The notes under the pieces: model-generated | Seen by the model: only the letters and a program-made list of their open reading frames with translations | Databases searched by the model: none | Told to the model about the DNA's origin: nothing | Assembly (NCBI GenBank): GCA_002297545.1 | Contig: DBLZ01000094.1 | Location: forward strand, 1-35,632 | Source: Prevotellaceae bacterium UBA711 | Lineage (GTDB): Bacteria > Bacteroidota > Bacteroidia > Bacteroidales > Bacteroidaceae | Reading direction: 5' to 3' | Length of the DNA stretch: 35,632 nt | In this document: positions 7,145 through 15,072 of the stretch, in pieces | Position numbering within the stretch: the first letter of the stretch is position 1 | Layout of the letters: every line of letters begins with the position of its first letter | Position numbers and translations under genes: made by a program

Positions 7145-8824
7145 TTATTTGCCTGTCGCCATAGCGGCCATCCTTTTGTCGCGGTTCTTCAACGCTATGT
7201 CGTAGGCATCAAAGTAGTAGCGGATAAAATGTTTCCACAGAGCCTTGTCCGAAAGCTTCTTGGCTTTCTTGCGAACTTCCTTCACTTCGCTATCGCTCAG
7301 AGCGGAGAATGTCGACACGGTATCCTTTATTCTGTCGGCCACTTCGCTGTAATTGTAATCCGTCCTGCGTATTACTGCCACGCCGTCCATCAATGTGGAG
7401 TTTCCGCCCTTCACGCCGTTTGCCCACATGCCAAAGCCAGAGAGACTGGTGGTGACACATGGAACATGGAAAGCAATGCTCTCCAATGGCGTGTAGCCCC
7501 AAGGCTCGTAGTATGAGGGATAGACGCTCAGGTCTTTGCCTATAATGATGTCGTAATAGTTGTTATTCATCACGCCATCGTTGCCATCCAGGTAGCAGGG
7601 AATGAAGATAATCTTGACCATATCCTCGGCCCGATTCCACATATCGCTGTACTTTAGCATGCTGGTGACATTGTCATGCGTCATATCGTGCAGCCAGTGT
7701 GTTATGATAGGACAGGGGAGGGGAGTGTCGAATGTGTCTGGGCTGCAAAGGCGTTCCACCAAGTCTTCTCTGGGCTCGCCTACCCAAGCCGGTACTTCCA
7801 CGAGGGCCAAAACCTGCTTTTTCAGGTTCTTGTCGCGTCCAAGACGATTCATGGCCTCAATGAACACATCGATGCCTTTGTTGCGGAATTCGTACCTGCC
7901 GCTTGTGCCAATGATAAGCGTGTCCTCGGGGAACGTATATCCTGTCAGACAGTTTGCCACACGCAATATCATCTCTCTGGCTTCTTTACGCTTGCGATTG
8001 AACTCAGCCGCTTTGGGGACGAAATCAGCCTCAAAGCCGTTTGGAAGTATGGCGTCGCATTTCTTGTCCAGCAATTCTTCGCACTCATGGGCGGTAACCT
8101 CGCTTACTGTTGAGAAGCAGTCCACACGGTGAGCCGTTTCACGCTCTATGCTGTGCTTGGCCTCCACGTTCAGTTCCTGTGACATCTGTGTGCCGTTATA
8201 TGCCCAAAGGTAATCGTAAAGAGGCTTGTCGTTGCCGGCTATGCTCCGCCCTATGGTGGTGGCATGTGTAGTGAAAATTGTGGCGATCTCCGGTACATGT
8301 TGTTGAATGTACATTGCTCCCAAACATGTCATCCATTCATGTGCCTGATACACTATGTTGCTGTATGTGCCTTTGAGAACGTTATTGTAAAAACTTTCAA
8401 CGACAAGTCCCGCAGCATAGGAGAACATGTTTGCCTCGTCATAGTCGCCATAGCCGTGCAGACTGTTTACTTTTGCGTATTCCCACAGGTTGGCATATAA
8501 CTGGTTGCGCAATTCAAAATACTTTTGGAATGCAACAAGCACCACGCAGGGCTTGCCAGGTATGTTCCAACGGCCGACGCGTACGTCCAACCCTTCTTTG
8601 CGTGCTGTCTCGACCCAAGACTTCCAAAGTTTCTTGTCTTCACAGAAAAGTGGATTAGGTTTGTCTTGTCCAAAATCCGGACCAACAAAAATCAACTTGT
8701 CTGACATTGCGCTCTGCAGCGTTTTGGCGCGACTGGAAAGAACTGTGTAGATACCACCAACTTTGTTGCATACCTCCCAACTGGACTCGAAAATATAGTC
8801 AGGTTTAAGTGTTGTGTGGGCCAT
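7145..8824 (-). CDS. Glycogen synthase, eukaryotic type (GT3)
   Basis: A 559-residue glycosyltransferase that elongates glycogen. It is the GT3 type found in animals, fungi and Bacteroidetes, which normally uses UDP-glucose, not the ADP-glucose-dependent GT5 GlgA. Seen are the donor-loop motif 'EVCNKVGGIYTVLSSRA' (KVGG at 21-24), 'FTTHATTIGRSIAGN', 'DCFSTVSEVTAHECEELL', 'IIGTSGRYEFRNKGIDVFIEA' and the E-x7-E site in 'YEPWGYTPLES'. The start at ATG 8824 was chosen because the upstream TTG at 8866 falls inside the -7 promoter element and the family begins near this residue. It is probably co-transcribed with glgP. Confidence 0.93.
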   Translation of the reverse strand: MAHTTLKPDYIFESSWEVCNKVGGIYTVLSSRAKTLQSAMSDKLIFVGPDFGQDKPNPLFCEDKKLWKSWVETARKEGLDVRVGRWNIPGKPCVVLVAFQKYFELRNQLYANLWEYAKVNSLHGYGDYDEANMFSYAAGLVVESFYNNVLKGTYSNIVYQAHEWMTCLGAMYIQQHVPEIATIFTTHATTIGRSIAGNDKPLYDYLWAYNGTQMSQELNVEAKHSIERETAHRVDCFSTVSEVTAHECEELLDKKCDAILPNGFEADFVPKAAEFNRKRKEAREMILRVANCLTGYTFPEDTLIIGTSGRYEFRNKGIDVFIEAMNRLGRDKNLKKQVLALVEVPAWVGEPREDLVERLCSPDTFDTPLPCPIITHWLHDMTHDNVTSMLKYSDMWNRAEDMVKIIFIPCYLDGNDGVMNNNYYDIIIGKDLSVYPSYYEPWGYTPLESIAFHVPCVTTSLSGFGMWANGVKGGNSTLMDGVAVIRRTDYNYSEVADRIKDTVSTFSALSDSEVKEVRKKAKKLSDKALWKHFIRYYFDAYDIALKNRDKRMAAMATGK

Positions 8825-8863
8825 TATGATAGTTTCAAGTTTAAAATTACTCAATATCGCGTG

Positions 8864-8892
8864 CAAAGATACGACTTTTTATTAAAAACAAA
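8864..8892 (-). promoter_or_regulatory. Promoter of the glycogen synthase gene
   Basis: TATCTTTG on the minus strand (8871-8864) matches TAnnTTTG. A TTTG at 8892-8889 gives a 17-nt spacer, slightly short for a -33 element. The element lies 39 bp before the ATG at 8824. Confidence 0.65.
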
Positions 8893-8945
8893 GCCATTTG
8901 ACATGTCTAAATATCATTTAGAGGTGTTTTGATACGCAAAATGGC

Positions 8946-8953
8946 TACCTTTG
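8946..8953 (+). promoter_or_regulatory. -7 element for the small secreted gene
   Basis: TACCTTTG matches TAnnTTTG, 25 bp before ATG 8979. The nearest TTTG (8928-8931) is only 14 nt upstream, so the -33 element is uncertain. Confidence 0.5.
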
Positions 8954-8978
8954 TGTGTCGTAACGTTAAACTGGACAC

Positions 8979-9392
8979 ATGATGAAACGCTTGTTTGTGC
9001 TTATTTCGCTGGCAGTCTGTCTGCTATCCCATGCATCGGAGCTGTGGAAACTGAGTTTGATAGATCGTGATGAGAGTATAGTCCTGAAGATTGACCTACA
9101 GGAAGAAAGCATCATGGTGCCCGGCATGGAGATATTCGGGCCTATGCATGGATATTTGGGTGGAAATGTTTATGGAGTATGGACAATTACATCCTTTAAG
9201 CTCAAGAAAGATAAGGCGATTTTGCGCATGTCAAATGATTTGGGCAGCGAAACCCAATAGGCTGAGTTGACACAATTCAACGACAGTACATACACGCTCA
9301 AGCTTGTCGGTATTGTCTTAGTGAAGAGGGCGGTAGGGAACAAGTTGCACAAGATCGCATCTACCCTAAGAATGGTCAAAAACTCCAACTAA
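8979..9392 (+). pseudogene. Small secreted protein with in-frame TAG stop
   Basis: The frame opens with a signal peptide (MMKRLFVLISLAVCLLSHAS) and runs 93 codons to TAG at 9258-9260. The same frame then stays open for 43 more codons to TAA at 9390-9392, encoding 'AELTQFNDSTYTLKLVG' and a basic tail. The downstream part reads like natural protein, continuing the beta-rich upstream part with no shift. The simplest reading is a nonsense mutation (for example CAG to TAG) in a ~137-residue secreted or periplasmic protein. Alternatives are a functional shortened product, TAG readthrough or a sequencing error. I do not recognise the family. The 3' end overlaps the convergent exchanger gene by 17 bp. 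Confidence 0.55.
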
Positions 9393-10332
9393 TCTGCCAG
9401 CCCATGACCAGTGCGGCCAGGTACAGAACGTATAGGGAAAGCATAGTTGTGCCTTCTGCTTTCGTAATTTTGTATTCGGTGCCACCAAATACAAGCAACA
9501 GTGCTCCGCTGCCAACGAAAACCGTCCAGTCCAGTAACGTTATGCCTTGAATACTCAGTGGGCATATAGTGGCGCTTGTTCCCAATACAAAGAAGATATT
9601 GAACAAGTTACTGCCTATGGCATTGCCCAATGCCAAACCTGTGCTGCCTTTGCGTGCTGCTACGATACTGGTGGCCAATTCCGGAAGACTTGTGCCTACA
9701 GCCAGTATTGTCAGGCCAACTACTCTTTCACTCATTCCGCATGTAAGGGCCAGCGCGGAGGCTCCCGACACCAGCATTTGGCCGCCACCGACAAGACAAG
9801 CCAAACCCAGCAGGGAATACAACAACGTCTTGCCCCAACCGAATACTGCGCCGCATGTCTCTTCCTTGTCCGGATTATGCTTTGCCACGTAGAAGGAATA
9901 TATCATGTACATACCAAAGCACATGAGCAGGACAAAACCGTCGCTCCGGCTAACATTCCCATCGTAGGATAAAGCCACCAGGACGAGTGAGGACAGCACC
10001 ACAAAGAGGACATCGCGTGCAAGTAGTTTTTTTGTCATCGCCATAGGGATGATCACAGAGGACATTCCAACAATCAACAGCACATTGGCGATGTTGCTTC
10101 CAACCACGTTGCCTATGCTCATGTCTGCCTTGCCTTCGAGGGCGCTGAAAAAACTTACTACAAATTCCGGCATACTGGTTCCCATGGCCACTATCGTGAG
10201 GCCGATAACCATTTCGCTAACATTCCATCGACGTGCCACGCTGGAGGCGCCGTCCGTAAATTTGTCAGCCCCCCATACCACAATTATTATACCTATACAC
10301 AGGATAAGTATGTCAAGTATTATTGTCCACAT
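9376..10332 (-). CDS. Calcium/sodium antiporter, CaCA family (YrbG-like)
   Basis: A 318-residue inner-membrane exchanger with about ten hydrophobic segments arranged as two inverted halves. Each half has the alpha-repeat signature: 'GTSMPEFVVSF' with 'GNVVGSNIANVLLIVG', and 'GTSLPELATSI' with 'GNAIGSNLFNIFFVLG'. The acidic residues in PE(F/L) bind the cation in family members. Length and topology fit the K+-independent YrbG/CaCA group, which exchanges Ca2+ for Na+ or H+; the actual ions are not shown by sequence. It is monocistronic, with a candidate promoter about 155 bp upstream. Confidence 0.92.
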   Translation of the reverse strand: MWTIILDILILCIGIIIVVWGADKFTDGASSVARRWNVSEMVIGLTIVAMGTSMPEFVVSFFSALEGKADMSIGNVVGSNIANVLLIVGMSSVIIPMAMTKKLLARDVLFVVLSSLVLVALSYDGNVSRSDGFVLLMCFGMYMIYSFYVAKHNPDKEETCGAVFGWGKTLLYSLLGLACLVGGGQMLVSGASALALTCGMSERVVGLTILAVGTSLPELATSIVAARKGSTGLALGNAIGSNLFNIFFVLGTSATICPLSIQGITLLDWTVFVGSGALLLVFGGTEYKITKAEGTTMLSLYVLYLAALVMGWQISWSF

Positions 10333-10487
10333 GTCGTATTATAATTATGTTTGTATCTCCGATCTGCAATGCTCCGCTATACAGTATGGGGCATCATTAA
10401 GACTCCTGCTGTGGTTATCGATACCCTATCATATATTGTAATGTCGAATGCTTCACCCTCAGGGACGTGCTGACACGGAACATGAAG

Positions 10488-10495
10488 CAAAGGTA
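10488..10495 (-). promoter_or_regulatory. -7 element, candidate promoter of the CaCA exchanger
   Basis: TACCTTTG on the minus strand matches TAnnTTTG. If used, it gives an untranslated leader of about 150 nt before ATG 10332. No -33 TTTG is evident. Confidence 0.4.
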
Positions 10496-10580
10496 TTACA
10501 ATTTTGCATGAATTGATGTCCACGTGAGCATTTTTATGTTTTTTAAGTGTGCAAAATGCGCTATTGTGGAGAAAAAGCTC

Positions 10581-10588
10581 TATCTTTG
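10581..10588 (+). promoter_or_regulatory. -7 element upstream of the lipoprotein gene
   Basis: TATCTTTG, a full match to TAnnTTTG, ends 9 bp before ATG 10598, so the leader would be very short. No clear -33 element is present. Confidence 0.55.
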
Positions 10589-10597
10589 TGGTGAAAT

Positions 10598-11017
10598 ATG
10601 AGGAGAATAGCTTACATATTCATAGCAACCATATGCAGTCTGTATATAGTTTCATGCGGTCCTGCTGCTGAGAACAAGGGTGGTTCGGCCAGCCAAACAC
10701 AGGTTTCCGCTACGGATGTCAACGATACAGATACCCTTTTGCTGATAACAATGCCCAAGGGGGCTCTGTGGGGACATCTGGGAGAAGCCACAGGCATGAG
10801 CGTGATAGAGTTTATCACTGATGACGGAGACACCCTTTACCTCAGGAAAGAGAGCGAGATAACGGGGCGTAGCGGCATTATATATGGAAGCATTCGCAAC
10901 TATACAGATCGTTTTTGCCTCACCACAACCGACGGCGGCGAGACATTATTGAAGGCCGTAAACGTCTCACAAATGCAAGAGTTGTGGGCCGAGCGGACTT
11001 TGACCGAAGAGAAATAA
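10598..11017 (+). CDS. Predicted lipoprotein of unknown function
   Basis: A 139-residue protein with a type II signal peptide: a hydrophobic stretch ending 'SLYIVSC', where C20 would be lipidated. It is followed by a Gly/Ser/Ala-rich linker. The mature part, 'TLLLITMPKGALWGHLGEATGMSVIEF' onward, is beta-rich with no motif I recognise. It probably sits in the periplasm or outer membrane. It is followed after 45 bp by the TPR protein gene, which has no promoter motif of its own, so the two may form an operon. Confidence 0.75.
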   Translation: MRRIAYIFIATICSLYIVSCGPAAENKGGSASQTQVSATDVNDTDTLLLITMPKGALWGHLGEATGMSVIEFITDDGDTLYLRKESEITGRSGIIYGSIRNYTDRFCLTTTDGGETLLKAVNVSQMQELWAERTLTEEK

Positions 11018-11062
11018 CACAAAGACATCATTATAATTATTAGGAAACTTCCACACGTAATC

Positions 11063-12472
11063 ATGGAAATCAAAACATTAGCTTTTGCATGCTTGGCAAC
11101 ATTTGCATCCACTGCCATGGCTCAGTTTGAAGGAACATCCGTAGACGAAAGAATTGCCGCCACAGCCGGTGAAGACAGCATTGCCGTTGGCCGTGGTCAT
11201 ATCAGCAGCTTCCAAATGGGTATAGAAAACAAGAACTGGCAAGATGCACATATATCATGGAAATGGCTCATGCGCCACGCGCCATATTCAATTTCTGCCC
11301 TCTATAAAGGACACGCTCCTTTCATGCTCTATCAGCTGATCATAGCTGAGCAGGACGAGGCAAAGAAATTAGCCTACTTCAACGACCTTATGGACATGTT
11401 CGATAAGCGTGCCGCACGTCTGGACACTCTCAATAGCCTGGAGAAACGTGAAGAACTAAAGAGCACCTTGGGTGACGTGCTTGCCATCAAGGCCGACTAC
11501 TACAATTGGACGGCTCCCACCACCAAGGGTTCCAACTATACTCTGAACCAGAGCTACAAGAACTATTCCGAGGCTATCCGCATGATCAACGAGAAGGGTG
11601 GACGTGATGTTGAGGGCTCTGTGCTGCAGAACTTCTTCCTCACTTCCGATGCGATGTACAAGAGTGCACCCAATGCCCTGCGCGAGCAATACCTGCAGGA
11701 CTACCTGGACTCCAAGGAGGCCTGCGAGACCATGCTTCAGTTGGCCAAGGAGGCACAGGCTGCCGGCGATACGGTCAAGGCACAAAAGTTGCTGAAGAAG
11801 TACGAAGGTCCCTTGGCTCTGATTGAGCAAACCTTTACTACGAGCGGTGCCGCAGACCGTGAGCAGATCATTGCCATCTACACCAAGAAGTTCAATGCCT
11901 ACAAGAACGATATCGACAAGCTTAACTCATCCCTCAACCTGATGGCTCAGAACGGTTGCGACAACGACTCCATCTACTTTGTCTATGCCAAGGCCGCTTA
12001 TGACCTCAATCCCACATTCACCTCATCCATCGGTCTGGCACAGAAGGCACAGAAGGACGGCAAGGCAGCAGAAGCCCTCTCATATTATAACAAGGCTTTG
12101 GAACTGGCTTCCGACGACGCCACTCGTGGCAAGATCTGCATCAAGGTGGCTCAGGCCCTTATCTCCAGCGGTGGTTTTGCCAAGGGTGAGGAGTATATAA
12201 AGAAGGCCATAGAGTATAATCCCTCTCTGACCGGTGCCGCTTACTGGCAGATGGCTATGAGCCTGATCAAGGCTCACGACCTTAGGGGGGCCATCAACTA
12301 CTGCGACCTTGCTGGTAAGGCTGATATCACCTATGCCAACCGTGCCGCAGACATCACCCAGAAGCTGAAGGAGGCCATCGCACAGCAGGCAAGCAATGCA
12401 AAGATGCAGGCCGAGTATGAGGAATACATGCGTAAGAAGAAGGCCGAGGAGGCATTCTGGAATCAGAAGTAG
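11063..12472 (+). CDS. Secreted/periplasmic tetratricopeptide-repeat protein
   Basis: A 469-residue protein with a signal peptide (cleavage after 'STAMA', about residue 20). The mature protein is almost entirely helical. TPR-like helix pairs are clearest in the C-terminal half, for example 'GKAAEALSYYNKALELASDD', 'GFAKGEEYIKKAIEYNPSLTG' and 'HDLRGAINYCDLAGKAD'. It ends in a charged segment, 'MQAEYEEYMRKKKAEEAF'. Such proteins act as periplasmic scaffolds in Bacteroidales; the partner is unknown. A strong hairpin follows, so it is the last gene of its transcript. Confidence 0.85.
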   Translation: MEIKTLAFACLATFASTAMAQFEGTSVDERIAATAGEDSIAVGRGHISSFQMGIENKNWQDAHISWKWLMRHAPYSISALYKGHAPFMLYQLIIAEQDEAKKLAYFNDLMDMFDKRAARLDTLNSLEKREELKSTLGDVLAIKADYYNWTAPTTKGSNYTLNQSYKNYSEAIRMINEKGGRDVEGSVLQNFFLTSDAMYKSAPNALREQYLQDYLDSKEACETMLQLAKEAQAAGDTVKAQKLLKKYEGPLALIEQTFTTSGAADREQIIAIYTKKFNAYKNDIDKLNSSLNLMAQNGCDNDSIYFVYAKAAYDLNPTFTSSIGLAQKAQKDGKAAEALSYYNKALELASDDATRGKICIKVAQALISSGGFAKGEEYIKKAIEYNPSLTGAAYWQMAMSLIKAHDLRGAINYCDLAGKADITYANRAADITQKLKEAIAQQASNAKMQAEYEEYMRKKKAEEAFWNQK

Positions 12473-12552
12473 TAAATGCAGTTATGTGGCTAAATCAATC
12501 ACAAACCGTGATGCGCCACTCCATGAACAGACAGGTGATGTTTTCCCTGTCG

Positions 12553-12591
12553 CAAAGAAAGAGTCCGGTATCGTGCCGGACTCTTTCTTTG
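12553..12591 (+). terminator. Strong intrinsic terminator after the TPR gene
   Basis: Perfect 16-bp stem (12553-12568 pairs with 12576-12591) with a 7-nt loop. The 3' arm is itself T-rich (CTCTTTCTTTG). It lies 81 bp after the stop codon at 12472. Confidence 0.85.
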
Positions 12592-12645
12592 TATGTGGGA
12601 AGTTGGGCACATGCCCCCTTCTGATATTATTGCAGCATCGATACG

Positions 12646-12676
12646 CTTGATTTTTCCTGTTTTCTTTGTACCTTTG
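12646..12676 (+). promoter_or_regulatory. Promoter of riboflavin synthase gene
   Basis: TACCTTTG (12669-12676) matches the -7 element. CTTG (12646-12649) sits 19 nt upstream as a near match to the -33 TTTG. This places transcription about 50 bp before ATG 12736 and rules out the in-frame GTG at 12676 as start. The leader is too short for an FMN riboswitch. Confidence 0.65.
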
Positions 12677-12735
12677 TGCCAGCGCGGATGTATCCGGGCA
12701 GAGTATTGAGTATAATCGACAAATGTATTGAAGAC

Positions 12736-13338
12736 ATGTTTAGTGGAATAGTGGAAGAGACTGCCCGCGTAGTGGGCATAGAACAAGACAGGGACAATGT
12801 GCATCTGACGTTGTCCTGTTCCTTTGTGGACGAATTGAAGATAGACCAGAGTGTGGCGCACAACGGAGTGTGTCTCACAGTGGTTCGCTTGCAGGACGAC
12901 ACCTACACGGTCACCGCCATGCGTGAAACCCTGATGCGTTCTAATATCGGTCTGCTGACAGTGGGCGATGAGGTGAATGTAGAGCGTTCCATGATGATGA
13001 ACGGACGTCTGGACGGACACATTGTCCAGGGGCATGTGGACCAGACTGCACGCTGCGTGTCCGTGGAAGATCAGGACGGCTCCTATCAGTTCACGTTCCG
13101 CTACGAGACGTCCTCCGAGATGGTGCGTCGCGGATACTACTGCGTGGACAAGGGCAGCATCACCGTCAATGGTGTTTCCCTCACGGTATGCCGCCCAACG
13201 GAGGATACGTTTCAGGTATGCATCATTCCTTATACATACGAGAACACCAACTTCCACAACATCAAACCCGGTACCGTGGTAAACCTCGAGTTCGACATCA
13301 TCGGTAAATACTTGGCACGCATGAACAGCTTGCTTTGA
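12736..13338 (+). CDS. ribE: Riboflavin synthase, alpha subunit
   Basis: A 200-residue enzyme that dismutates two molecules of 6,7-dimethyl-8-ribityllumazine to riboflavin. The two lumazine-binding barrels are visible as a tandem repeat. The first starts 'MFSGIVEETARV' and includes 'VAHNGVCLTVV'; the second starts around 'GHIVQGHVDQTARCV' and includes 'KGSITVNGVSLTV'. The C-terminal 'FDIIGKYLAR' helix drives trimer formation in family members. Length is typical (about 200). The start is fixed by the universal MFSGI(V/I)E beginning. No other riboflavin genes are adjacent; the gene has its own promoter. Confidence 0.96.
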   Translation: MFSGIVEETARVVGIEQDRDNVHLTLSCSFVDELKIDQSVAHNGVCLTVVRLQDDTYTVTAMRETLMRSNIGLLTVGDEVNVERSMMMNGRLDGHIVQGHVDQTARCVSVEDQDGSYQFTFRYETSSEMVRRGYYCVDKGSITVNGVSLTVCRPTEDTFQVCIIPYTYENTNFHNIKPGTVVNLEFDIIGKYLARMNSLL

Positions 13339-13451
13339 GATGTCGTGTGACCGAGACTCTGTTTCTGTGGATGTGCAGGGGCATTTCTACGGAGATGAGG
13401 TTGCGGCCCTGTGGGGCGACGCTTTTGTCTTCGTGTGGGGCGGTCTCCAAA

Positions 13452-13539
13452 AACCGGTTTATTTGGATGAACAAACCGGTTTGCTGATGCGAATGAACCG
13501 GTTTATTGAAGTAGAAGAACCGGAATATATATAGCGCAT
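13452..13539. repeat. 22-bp-period AACCGG array, copy B
   Basis: Four units begin at 13452, 13474, 13496 and 13518, each exactly 22 bp apart: AACCGGTTTATT, AACCGGTTTGCT, AACCGGTTTATT and AACCGGAATATA. The ~10 bp after each 12-bp motif is not conserved. The array lies between the convergent ribE and acyltransferase genes. A 64-codon frame (13340-13534) runs through it but looks incidental. Confidence 0.85.
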
Positions 13540-13575
13540 CATACGGGGACCGGTGCCCCGCCATATTAAAACGAT

Positions 13576-13613
13576 AAATCGCACTCCGAGGCGCCTGCCC
13601 CAGAGTGCGATTT
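13576..13613. terminator. Bidirectional terminator between ribE and the acyltransferase
   Basis: Perfect 11-bp stem (13576-13586 with 13603-13613) with a 16-nt loop that itself contains GGCGCC. The arms end in AAA and TTT, so it could work on both strands. It lies 22 bp beyond the acyltransferase stop and between two convergent genes. Confidence 0.75.
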
Positions 13614-13635
13614 GCGTAGGTCGGCAGCCCCTGGA

Positions 13636-14817
13636 TTAGCCCAGCAAATATCGTGCCGACTTGCCCATGAGGTGGCGCAGCATTGCCACTATGCTCCACG
13701 AGCAGACGAGGATTACCACAGCAGAGAAGGGGATACGCAGCGGAGCGGGTATACCCAGCCATTCGCCCATGCAGAAACCCGTGTACACGAAGTAGTAGTG
13801 TATCATGTATATGCCGAAGCCACAGGCCGTGAGGTTGGCCAGCAGGCGTGCCATGTGTCCATTAGCGTCCATGCGCAGGCGGCACATGGGCAGGAACCAT
13901 GCCACGGTCATCATCACCACGTTTGGCGTGTTGTAGGTCCAGAATAGTTCCACCATCTCCGGTGTGCGGTCGGGCAGGGCCATGATATGCGAGTAGCCCA
14001 TGTACGTAGTGGCCAGTCCCACGGCCAGCAGTGGTATGCTTACCGTCATGGTGCGTCCCCATCCCCAGTGTACGTACTCGCGGATGTAGTGCCCCAGGAG
14101 CATATACCCGCTGAAACCTGCAAAGTAATAGAAGAGGCCGAAGGAGTTCCACTCGCAGGTGCCGAAGCAATAGTGGCTGACGTACGTAGTGAAGTAGGGG
14201 AGAATGGTGCTCAGCAGCCACAGAAGCAGGAATATCTCCTTCTCACGTCTGGTGGCCCGTTCCACCCAAGCCGAGAATATAGGCAGGTATAGGTACAGCC
14301 CTATCAGCATGTAAATGTACCACATGTGGCAGGCGATGAAACTAAAGCTGTAAGGTATGCGTGCCACAAGTGCGAGGCCGTCCTGCAGGGTCTGGCTGTC
14401 GCTTTCGGCCCATGGGAACATGTGGCGCACGGCGCTACTGTCGAAGTTCAATACCCCGGTGAGCCACGGTGTCATGTAGTAAGCCACGGACCATATCAGG
14501 AACGGGAACAGCACACGGGGTATCCTGCGCCCGTAGAACCGGGTCATGCTTCCCCTCACAGGCAGGGAGAGTACGCCGGTGAGCATCACGAACAGCGGCA
14601 CACACGGGCGCACCAGCGAGCCCCAGCGTGTGCCCCAGCCCACCAGTTCGGGGGCGGCGGTATCGCCACCGGCGGCATAAGTTGCGGCCGCGTAGAACGG
14701 GTCGGCGGCATGGCAACACAGGAGGAAGAAGAATGCCAGGAGTCTAATGGCGTCGCACCAGACCAGGCGTTCTGGAATGGCGGGTTTTGTAGCAGAGATG
14801 GATTGTTGTTGCATCAT
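13636..14817 (-). CDS. Membrane acyltransferase, acyltransferase_3 (OafA/WecH-like) family
   Basis: A 393-residue protein with about ten membrane segments. The N-terminal 'WCDAIRLLAFFFLLCCHAADPF' matches the family's first helix with its conserved R...H pair. It is followed by 'RPCVPLFVMLTGVLSLP', 'YGRRIPRVLFPFLIWSVAYY' and 'HMWYIYMLIGLYLYLPI', which are usual blocks of acyltransferase 3. Such enzymes O-acetylate surface or secreted glycans using acetyl-CoA; the substrate here is unknown. The start is MM at 14817 or 14814. A -7 promoter element lies 119 bp upstream. No glycan gene cluster surrounds it, so it may modify a polymer made elsewhere. Confidence 0.9.
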   Translation of the reverse strand: MMQQQSISATKPAIPERLVWCDAIRLLAFFFLLCCHAADPFYAAATYAAGGDTAAPELVGWGTRWGSLVRPCVPLFVMLTGVLSLPVRGSMTRFYGRRIPRVLFPFLIWSVAYYMTPWLTGVLNFDSSAVRHMFPWAESDSQTLQDGLALVARIPYSFSFIACHMWYIYMLIGLYLYLPIFSAWVERATRREKEIFLLLWLLSTILPYFTTYVSHYCFGTCEWNSFGLFYYFAGFSGYMLLGHYIREYVHWGWGRTMTVSIPLLAVGLATTYMGYSHIMALPDRTPEMVELFWTYNTPNVVMMTVAWFLPMCRLRMDANGHMARLLANLTACGFGIYMIHYYFVYTGFCMGEWLGIPAPLRIPFSAVVILVCSWSIVAMLRHLMGKSARYLLG

Positions 14818-14935
14818 ATTATGTATAGGGAAGTTAAATGTATGACGTCCGGTGTGCGACGCACGTATTATATATTAGGTATGGTATAGCCCCATAATGG
14901 CGTCTCTCCTGCGTGTCTATGTGGGTGTCTATTCA

Positions 14936-14943
14936 CAAAGATA
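14936..14943 (-). promoter_or_regulatory. -7 element upstream of the acyltransferase
   Basis: TATCTTTG on the minus strand is a full match. It gives a leader of about 110 nt before ATG 14817. No -33 TTTG is seen. Confidence 0.55.
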
Positions 14944-14984
14944 CGTTTTTTATGCCACACCGAGTGGAATAATGCCTCATTTTC

Positions 14985-15015
14985 CTTGGATTTTCTCGGA
15001 ATAATGGTATATTTG
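14985..15015 (+). promoter_or_regulatory. Promoter of the fucosidase operon
   Basis: TATATTTG (15008-15015) matches TAnnTTTG, and CTTG (14985-14988) sits 19 nt upstream as a near -33 element. The leader before ATG 15073 would be about 50 nt. Confidence 0.65.
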
Positions 15016-15072
15016 CAGTCATAGCGACATCAAACACACCTAAACACATAACTTAACCCAACAAACAAGCTT

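Noticed and set aside
12592..12735. FMN riboswitch upstream of ribE
   Set aside because: The promoter at 12646-12676 leaves a leader of about 50 nt, too short for the FMN aptamer, and its conserved sequence blocks are absent.
12499..13257. 252-codon minus-strand open frame
   Set aside because: Antisense to ribE and its promoter and terminator; no recognisable protein.
13340..13534. 64-codon plus-strand frame running through the AACCGG array
   Set aside because: It begins 1 bp after the ribE stop and its apparent peptide repeats come from the 22-bp DNA repeat shifting frame each unit. No protein conservation is visible.
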